Shown: positions 5,913 through 10,048 of the stretch, one piece after another
Numbering within the stretch: the stretch's first letter is position 1
Layout of the letters: each line of letters begins with the position of its first letter
Assembly (NCBI GenBank): GCA_003161205.1
Contig: PMOU01000445.1
Location: forward strand, 7,712 to 17,759
Direction: 5' to 3'
Origin: Actinomycetota bacterium
GTDB taxonomy: Bacteria; Actinomycetota; Actinomycetes; Streptosporangiales; Streptosporangiaceae
Length of the DNA stretch: 10,048 nucleotides
Made by a program: the position numbers and the translations under genes
Notes under the pieces: model-generated
What the model was told of the DNA's origin: nothing
Seen by the model: the letters and a program-made list of their open reading frames with translations, nothing else
The model's database searches: none

Positions 5913-7403
5913 TCAGCCGGCCGCGGTGGCCGGGGCCGCGTAATCGGCGGCCCACCGGTACTGGTAAACGTCGTCGCCCATGACGTCGGGGGTGAGGCCC
6001 ATGTAGCCGAGGGCGCCGCCGAGGTCGGGCGGCAGGATCTGGCCGCCGATGAACCGGTCGACGAAGTTCTGGTGCCCGGCGTACCGCTCGGGGTCCTGTT
6101 CGAAGCACCACTGCGAGATCCCGGAGTCGAACTGGTACAGCCGGCCCTGGTAGACCAGCTGGTGCGGGGCGAGGTCGTGCCTGGACATCGCGGAGCCCAG
6201 CGGCAGCTGGGTGAGGTTGCACAGCGACGGGAGGGTGGCCGGCAGCGTCGCCTCGACGTGACCTTCGTTGACGTTCTTGATGATCTCGTCCCACAGGACG
6301 CCCCAGTTGTCTTCCCACGTGGGGTACTTCTCGTTGAGCCACTCGCGCTCGTCCTTGGACACGCCGGCGTTCGGCTTCCAGAACAGCGTCGGCCGCCAGT
6401 ACCAGGTGCCGATGTGCATGGCGTGGTGGCCGTTGTCGAGCGAGTGCAGGAACTGGTCCCAGTACCAGGGCTTCTTCAGCCCGTAGTCCTCCAGGATGCG
6501 CTCGTGGTGGTTGACGATCCACTCGAGCATGAACTCCTTGAACGACATCTTGCGCTGGTCCAGCGGCGTGTAGTAGTCCATCGCCGGACCGGTCAGGGTC
6601 TGGAAGAGCCGGGTGGAGCGCCAGAACGCCACGTCGATTGCCTTCTGCGCCCGCTCCGGGTCGTGCTCGACCAGCACCGCGAGCGTCGGGAAGCCTTGCT
6701 GGGCGTGCCGGGCCTCGTCGGTCTGGATGGAGGACAGCAGGTTGGACCAGTTGATGTCACCGGCGGCCATCGCGTCGGCGGCCAGCGCGACGAACTGGAT
6801 GTTGGTGAAGCCGTGCTCGACCGTCAGGCTGGTGGCCAGGGCGGCTTCGACGCAGTCGGCGTTCAGCATCGCGTCGTCGAAGAAGTTCTTGACCGCGAGC
6901 ACGCCCCACTCGTTGGTGTGGAAGGCTTTCTGGGTCCAGTCGAAGCGCGGGTCGTGTTTGAGCAGGTCGTGGGAGAAGCGCATGTCGAGCTGGGTGTGCC
7001 GGGTCTCGTCCAGCATCCCGAAGACGCCGAGGTTGCGCCATTTGGGCGAGGGCGCGAAGCGGCAGAAGCGGCTCTGCATGGTGACGGCCATGTGCTCGAC
7101 GAAGCACGTGGTGCCCATGTGCAGGTGTGATGCCGCGACGTGCGCCGGGTCGAGCTTCTCGTAGCTGCCGGACCGGGCCAGCGCGGTGCTGACCGCCTTG
7201 ACTCCTGTCTCCTTCTCCCGCTGGATTCGCACGTAGTCGCGGTAGGAGACGCGGAACGGCTCCTCCCACGCTTGCCACGCGTCGGCGGGGATGTCTTCCA
7301 CGCCGCTCCAGGTCGCCGGGAACGCCGCATCCGGTTGGACGTAGGACAGCGTCCAGTCGAGGTCGCGTGATGTCTCGTACCAGTCGTCTCGGTTCAGTAG
7401 CAT
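5913..7403 (-). CDS. isoA: Diiron monooxygenase hydroxylase alpha (catalytic) subunit, isoprene/alkene type
   Basis: Houses the carboxylate-bridged diiron centre that activates oxygen and inserts one atom into the alkene to give an epoxide. The 496-residue product has all six predicted iron ligands: Glu103, Glu133 and His136 (DETRH), Glu196, Glu230 and His233 (DEARH), each one lower than in toluene 4-monooxygenase TmoA as I recall its numbering. The gate residues Thr200, Asn201 and Gln227 are also present. The residue before the third ligand is Val195, where TmoA has Phe, as in alkene and isoprene enzymes with small substrates. The N-terminus (MLLNRDDWYE) and the stretch ATSLTVEHGFTNIQF closely resemble IsoA and the Xanthobacter alkene monooxygenase. 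The ATG at 7403 has AAGGGA about seven bases upstream. Glutathione genes on both sides favour isoprene over the coenzyme-M-linked propene pathway, but substrate is inferred. Confidence 0.93.
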   Translation of the reverse strand: MLLNRDDWYETSRDLDWTLSYVQPDAAFPATWSGVEDIPADAWQAWEEPFRVSYRDYVRIQREKETGVKAVSTALARSGSYEKLDPAHVAASHLHMGTTCFVEHMAVTMQSRFCRFAPSPKWRNLGVFGMLDETRHTQLDMRFSHDLLKHDPRFDWTQKAFHTNEWGVLAVKNFFDDAMLNADCVEAALATSLTVEHGFTNIQFVALAADAMAAGDINWSNLLSSIQTDEARHAQQGFPTLAVLVEHDPERAQKAIDVAFWRSTRLFQTLTGPAMDYYTPLDQRKMSFKEFMLEWIVNHHERILEDYGLKKPWYWDQFLHSLDNGHHAMHIGTWYWRPTLFWKPNAGVSKDEREWLNEKYPTWEDNWGVLWDEIIKNVNEGHVEATLPATLPSLCNLTQLPLGSAMSRHDLAPHQLVYQGRLYQFDSGISQWCFEQDPERYAGHQNFVDRFIGGQILPPDLGGALGYMGLTPDVMGDDVYQYRWAADYAAPATAAG

Positions 7404-7455
7404 CAGATGATCCCTTCGGTCGAATGCGCTTGTTGCCGTCGTCGGCGGTTCCGTG

Positions 7456-8838
7456 TCAGCGCTTGACCCGCAGCACGGAGATGTCGGTGTAAGTGAGGAG
7501 CCCGTGCAGCGACGACTCGACTCCGAGCCCGGACTGCTTGATGCCGCCGAATGGCACGTCCGGGGAGAGCATGGGATGCTGGTTGACCCACACGGTCCCG
7601 GCCTCCAGGCGCTCGGCGACCCTGACGGCCCGTTCCTCGTCGGCTGACCAGACCGAGGCGCCGAGACCGAGCTCGCTGGCGTTCGCCCGCTTCACCGCCT
7701 CGTCGAGGTCGCTGTAGGTCAGGATCGGCAGCACCGGCCCGAACTGCTCCTCGGACACCAGGGGCATGTCGTCGGTGACATTCCTGACCAGGGTCACCGG
7801 GTGGAAGTAGCCCGGGCCCTCGGGGGCCTTGCCGCGGAAATAGGCGTCGGCGCCCGCGTCCTGCGCCGCCAGCAGCAGCGAGACCACCCGGTCGTACTGC
7901 GCCTTGTTCTGGATGGGGCCCATGTCGACCCCTTCCTGCGTGCCGTCGCCCACTACCACGTCAGCGGCGACGGCGGCAAGCGCGTCCTCGACGGCCGGGG
8001 CGAGGCTCTCCGGCAGGTAGAGCCGCTTGAGGCCGGCGCATACCTGGCCGCAGTTGGACAGGCCCGCCCAGTACAGGTCGGAGGCGATGACGGCCGGGTC
8101 GGCGTCTTCCAGCACGATGCCCGCGTCGTTGCCGCCGAGTTCCAGGGTGAGCCGCTTCAGCGTTGGCGCGGAGCTGGCCATGATGGCCTTGCCGGTGCGC
8201 TCGGACCCGGTGAACGAGATCTTGCCGATGGCCGGGTGGGTGGTGAGGGCGCGGCCGAGCTCGTCGCCGCCGGCCAGCACCTCGAGTACGCCCGGTGGCA
8301 GCACCTGCTGGGCGAGCTCGCCGAGGCGCAGCGTGGCCACCGGGGTGTACGGCGAGGGTTTGACGATGACCGTGTTCCCGGTCACCAGCGCCGGGCCGAT
8401 CTTCCACATCGCCAGCAGCAGCGGGTAGTTCCACGCGGTGATGGCGCCCACGACGCCGATCGGGACGCGGCGGATCTCGATGCGCTCGCCGGAGTCGTCC
8501 CGCACCACCTCGACGGGGATCTGCAGGCAGGCGTAGTTCTCCCAGTAACGCAGGCCGGACCCGATCTCGCCGCGGGCCTTCGCCACCGGCTTGCCCTGCT
8601 CCAGGGTCATCAGCAGGGCAAGCTCGTCGATGTTGTCGCGCACCACGTCGACCAGGCGCAGCAGGACCCGCTGCCGTTCCTCGATCGGGGTCGCCCGCCA
8701 CCGCCCGGCAGCAGCCCTGGCCTTTTCGACGGCGAGGTCGAGATCGGCCGCGGACGCCGCGGGGACCGTCTTGAACACAGCTGCGGTCGCCGGGTTGATG
8801 ACAGGCAGCTCGGCGGCGGACGCGTCTGGCGATGTCAT
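7456..8838 (-). CDS. NAD(P)+-dependent aldehyde dehydrogenase, catalytically complete
   Basis: Oxidises an aldehyde to its acid in the cytoplasm. The 460-residue product has every catalytic feature of the superfamily: Asn137 (AWNYP), the cofactor lysine Lys160 (VIVKPS), FTGSERTGK (209-217), general base Glu233 (LELGG), nucleophile Cys267 (NCGQVC), Glu364 (SEEQFGPV) and the PFGGIKQSGLG signature (429-439). It starts at ATG 8838, 13 nt after the isoJ-like stop, and is somewhat short at the N-terminus relative to the usual 480-500. It lies between the GST genes and isoA, so an aldehyde from the glutathionyl-alcohol oxidation step, or a toxic by-product aldehyde, is a plausible substrate. It matches the role proposed for aldH genes in iso clusters; the exact substrate cannot be read from sequence. 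Confidence 0.93.
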   Translation of the reverse strand: MTSPDASAAELPVINPATAAVFKTVPAASAADLDLAVEKARAAAGRWRATPIEERQRVLLRLVDVVRDNIDELALLMTLEQGKPVAKARGEIGSGLRYWENYACLQIPVEVVRDDSGERIEIRRVPIGVVGAITAWNYPLLLAMWKIGPALVTGNTVIVKPSPYTPVATLRLGELAQQVLPPGVLEVLAGGDELGRALTTHPAIGKISFTGSERTGKAIMASSAPTLKRLTLELGGNDAGIVLEDADPAVIASDLYWAGLSNCGQVCAGLKRLYLPESLAPAVEDALAAVAADVVVGDGTQEGVDMGPIQNKAQYDRVVSLLLAAQDAGADAYFRGKAPEGPGYFHPVTLVRNVTDDMPLVSEEQFGPVLPILTYSDLDEAVKRANASELGLGASVWSADEERAVRVAERLEAGTVWVNQHPMLSPDVPFGGIKQSGLGVESSLHGLLTYTDISVLRVKR

Positions 8839-8851
8839 GGGGTCATGCCTT

Positions 8852-9583
8852 TCATAGGGTGCAGGTAGATCCTTCGGCGGGCTCCCCGCCGCCGGGTCCG
8901 GGCCGGAACAGCGTCTTGAACTGTTCCTTGTCGTACTCGTTCTTGCGGGCCTTGGCCTCGCGGGTGTCGTCGATACGGACCTTGGCCGACGGCCGCTGGC
9001 TGATCGCCGCAATCCAGCGGGTGACGTGCGGGTAGTCGGCGACGTCCACGCCGTGTCCGGCCGCCACCCGGGTCCACGGGTAGCAGGCGATGTCGGCGAT
9101 GGAGAACTCGTCCGCCAGGTACTCGTGTTCCGCCAGCCGGTCGTTCAGCACCCCGTACAGCCGCTTCACCTCGGTGACGTATCGTCCGGTGGCGTAGTCG
9201 TCGGTGATGCCTTGCTGCCTGGCGTAGTTGAGGAAGTGCCCGGCCTGGCCGGCCATCGGCCCGTGGTTGGCGACCTGCCAGGCTGTCCAGCAGGTCGCCT
9301 CCCAGCGGCGCCCGGGGTCGGCGGGGAGCAGCCGGCCTGTCTTGTCGGCCAGGTAGAGCAGGATGGCAGCGGACTCGAACAGCCGCAGCGGACGGCCGCC
9401 GGGGCCGTCATGGTCCACGATGGCCGGCACCTTGCCGTTCGGGTTGACCTGCTGGTACTCCTCGCTAAACTGGTCCCCGGCGGTAATGTCGGTCCACTTG
9501 ATCTCGTACGGCAGCCCCAGCTCCTCGATCGCGATCAGCACCTTCCGGACGTTCGGGCTGGTGTAGTAGTAGAGGTCAATCAC
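8852..9583 (-). CDS. isoJ: Glutathione S-transferase, nu/Ure2p-YfcG-like (IsoJ-like)
   Basis: Predicted to conjugate glutathione to the epoxide or a related electrophile. The 243-residue product has an N-terminal thioredoxin-like domain with TSPNVRKV (8-15), where Asn11 replaces the catalytic Tyr/Ser as in nu-class enzymes. It also has NPNGKVPAIVD (47-57) with the cis-proline Pro53, and the glutathione-binding FESAAILLYL (69-78). The helical C-terminal domain carries DEFSIADIACYPW, the class N-capping region. A tail of about 25 residues rich in Gly/Pro follows. The start is a GTG at 9583, placed by the family N-terminus MIDLYYYTSP, with AGCAGG upstream. It follows the other GST by 39 nt. Assignment as IsoJ rather than IsoI rests on gene order and class, and is tentative. 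Confidence 0.85.
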   Translation of the reverse strand: MIDLYYYTSPNVRKVLIAIEELGLPYEIKWTDITAGDQFSEEYQQVNPNGKVPAIVDHDGPGGRPLRLFESAAILLYLADKTGRLLPADPGRRWEATCWTAWQVANHGPMAGQAGHFLNYARQQGITDDYATGRYVTEVKRLYGVLNDRLAEHEYLADEFSIADIACYPWTRVAAGHGVDVADYPHVTRWIAAISQRPSAKVRIDDTREAKARKNEYDKEQFKTLFRPGPGGGEPAEGSTCTL

Positions 9584-9622
9584 GGGACGTGCCTGCTTCC
9601 TGCTCTGGCGGATGGGGCCTGG

Positions 9623-10048
9623 TCAGACGCCAAACTCGGCCTGCATACGGTCGAGGTAGGCCACGAGATTCGGCTTGGTCTGCACGTATCCCGTGCCCGG
9701 CCAGGGGTGCGGCTGCAGCGCGATGTGCTTCAGCGTCGAGTACACCGATGCGTCGAGTGAGCGGAGCCGGTCGCCGGTGAAGTACTTCTTGTTGTCCAGG
9801 TAGTCCGACAGCGCGTCGATGTCGGCGCGGAAGAACACCTGGACTACTTCCGATGTGCGGCGGCCCATGCCCTGGCCGTTGAACTCGTCGAGGATGCGCT
9901 GGCGGAACGCGTCGAGCGCGGCGCGCAGCTCCGGGCCGACCTCGGCACCCTGGACGATGTAGGGGATGTAGGTCTCCCAGCCCTCGTCGAGGCGCCAGCG
10001 GGGCTCGATGATGCCGCTCCAGTACAGGTGCTCCTCGATCAGCCGGTT
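9623..10048 (-). CDS. isoI: Glutathione S-transferase, metaxin-like class, C-terminal part (IsoI-like)
   Basis: The minus-strand frame is open from the window edge to the TGA-type stop at 9623 and encodes the last 141 residues. It contains NRLIEEHLYW at the edge, then GRRTSEVVQVFFRADIDALS (62-81) and KKYFTGDRLRSLDASVYSTL (87-106). This is the C-terminal domain pattern of the metaxin-like/GST_C_6 group to which the isoprene-epoxide transferase IsoI belongs, as I recall. The N-terminal thioredoxin-like domain lies beyond 10048. The Met at 9868 is internal, since the upstream frame matches the family. IsoI opens isoprene monoepoxide with glutathione to 1-hydroxy-2-glutathionyl-2-methyl-3-butene; this function is inferred from family and position. 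Confidence 0.8.
   Translation of the reverse strand, partial: NRLIEEHLYWSGIIEPRWRLDEGWETYIPYIVQGAEVGPELRAALDAFRQRILDEFNGQGMGRRTSEVVQVFFRADIDALSDYLDNKKYFTGDRLRSLDASVYSTLKHIALQPHPWPGTGYVQTKPNLVAYLDRMQAEFGV

Larger units (their letters stand above)
245..10048 (-). other. Isoprene/alkene-oxidation operon (iso-type), 5' end outside window
   Basis: Eleven genes lie head to tail on the minus strand with gaps of 5-52 nt and two overlaps (8 nt at isoB/isoC, 4 nt at isoE/isoF). The order is GST, GST, aldehyde dehydrogenase, diiron monooxygenase alpha-gamma-ferredoxin-coupling-beta-reductase, aldehyde-dehydrogenase-like protein, glutathione synthetase. This is the isoI-isoJ-isoABCDEF order known from isoprene degraders with two aldehyde-dehydrogenase-family genes and gshB added. 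The longest internal gap (52 nt, before isoA) shows no convincing -10/-35 pair, so one transcript from a promoter beyond 10048 is the simplest reading. I see no strong rho-independent terminator after gshB. Confidence 0.8.

Noticed and set aside
5614..6522. Minus-strand 302-codon frame that could make IsoB a larger fusion
   Set aside because: Its first part is out of phase within isoA and Arg/Pro-rich; the 84-residue IsoB has its own strong ribosome site and family length.
6072..7130. Plus-strand open frame of 352 codons opposite isoA
   Set aside because: The Val/Arg/Gly-rich product is the reverse complement of isoA codons; isoA has all six iron ligands and a proper ribosome site.
7404..7455. 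Possible internal promoter before isoA
   Set aside because: The 52-nt gap holds a ribosome site and a 4-bp hairpin but no convincing -10/-35 pair.
7801..8868. Plus-strand open frame of 355 codons opposite the active aldehyde dehydrogenase
   Set aside because: Antisense shadow with no recognisable domains; the minus-strand gene has every ALDH catalytic motif.

Overview
The window is one long co-directional gene cluster on the minus strand, running from beyond position 10048 down to 245. Its order matches the isoprene-degradation (iso) clusters described in Rhodococcus and related bacteria. The DNA is GC-rich (roughly two thirds by eye, not counted), with strong G/C preference at third codon positions and GTG starts beside ATG. 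Together with a PIN-domain-like relic at the left edge, this suggests a high-GC actinomycete. The host is an inference; no rRNA, tRNA or housekeeping gene is present to fix it.

Reading in the direction of transcription (right to left): a glutathione S-transferase cut by the window edge (isoI-like, 9623-10048); a second, unrelated-class glutathione S-transferase (isoJ-like, 8852-9583); an aldehyde dehydrogenase with a complete active site (7456-8838); the six genes of a soluble diiron monooxygenase in the order alpha, gamma, Rieske ferredoxin, coupling protein, beta, reductase (isoA-isoF, 7403-2727); a second aldehyde-dehydrogenase-fold protein (1249-2721); and glutathione synthetase gshB (245-1243). 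Gaps are 5-52 nt, and isoB/isoC and isoE/isoF overlap. I see no clear internal promoter, so the operon promoter probably lies upstream, beyond 10048.

Proposed pathway: electrons pass from NADH through IsoF (FAD, 2Fe-2S) and IsoC (Rieske) to the diiron centre of IsoA, in the IsoABE hydroxylase regulated by IsoD. The hydroxylase epoxidises isoprene or a similar alkene. The GSTs open the reactive epoxide with glutathione, an aldehyde dehydrogenase handles an aldehyde intermediate, and GshB supplies glutathione, which most actinomycetes lack because they use mycothiol. isoG and isoH, expected next to isoI, would lie outside the window.

The most unusual item is the second aldehyde-dehydrogenase homologue. 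It keeps the fold signatures and the cofactor-binding lysine but appears to have lost all four classical catalytic positions (Asn, Glu, Cys, Glu become Gly, Arg, Leu, Ala), so it looks like a pseudoenzyme kept inside a working operon.

At the left edge, positions 1-72 hold the 3' end of a convergent plus-strand gene. The short space up to gshB contains what looks like the C-terminal remnant of a PIN-domain protein.
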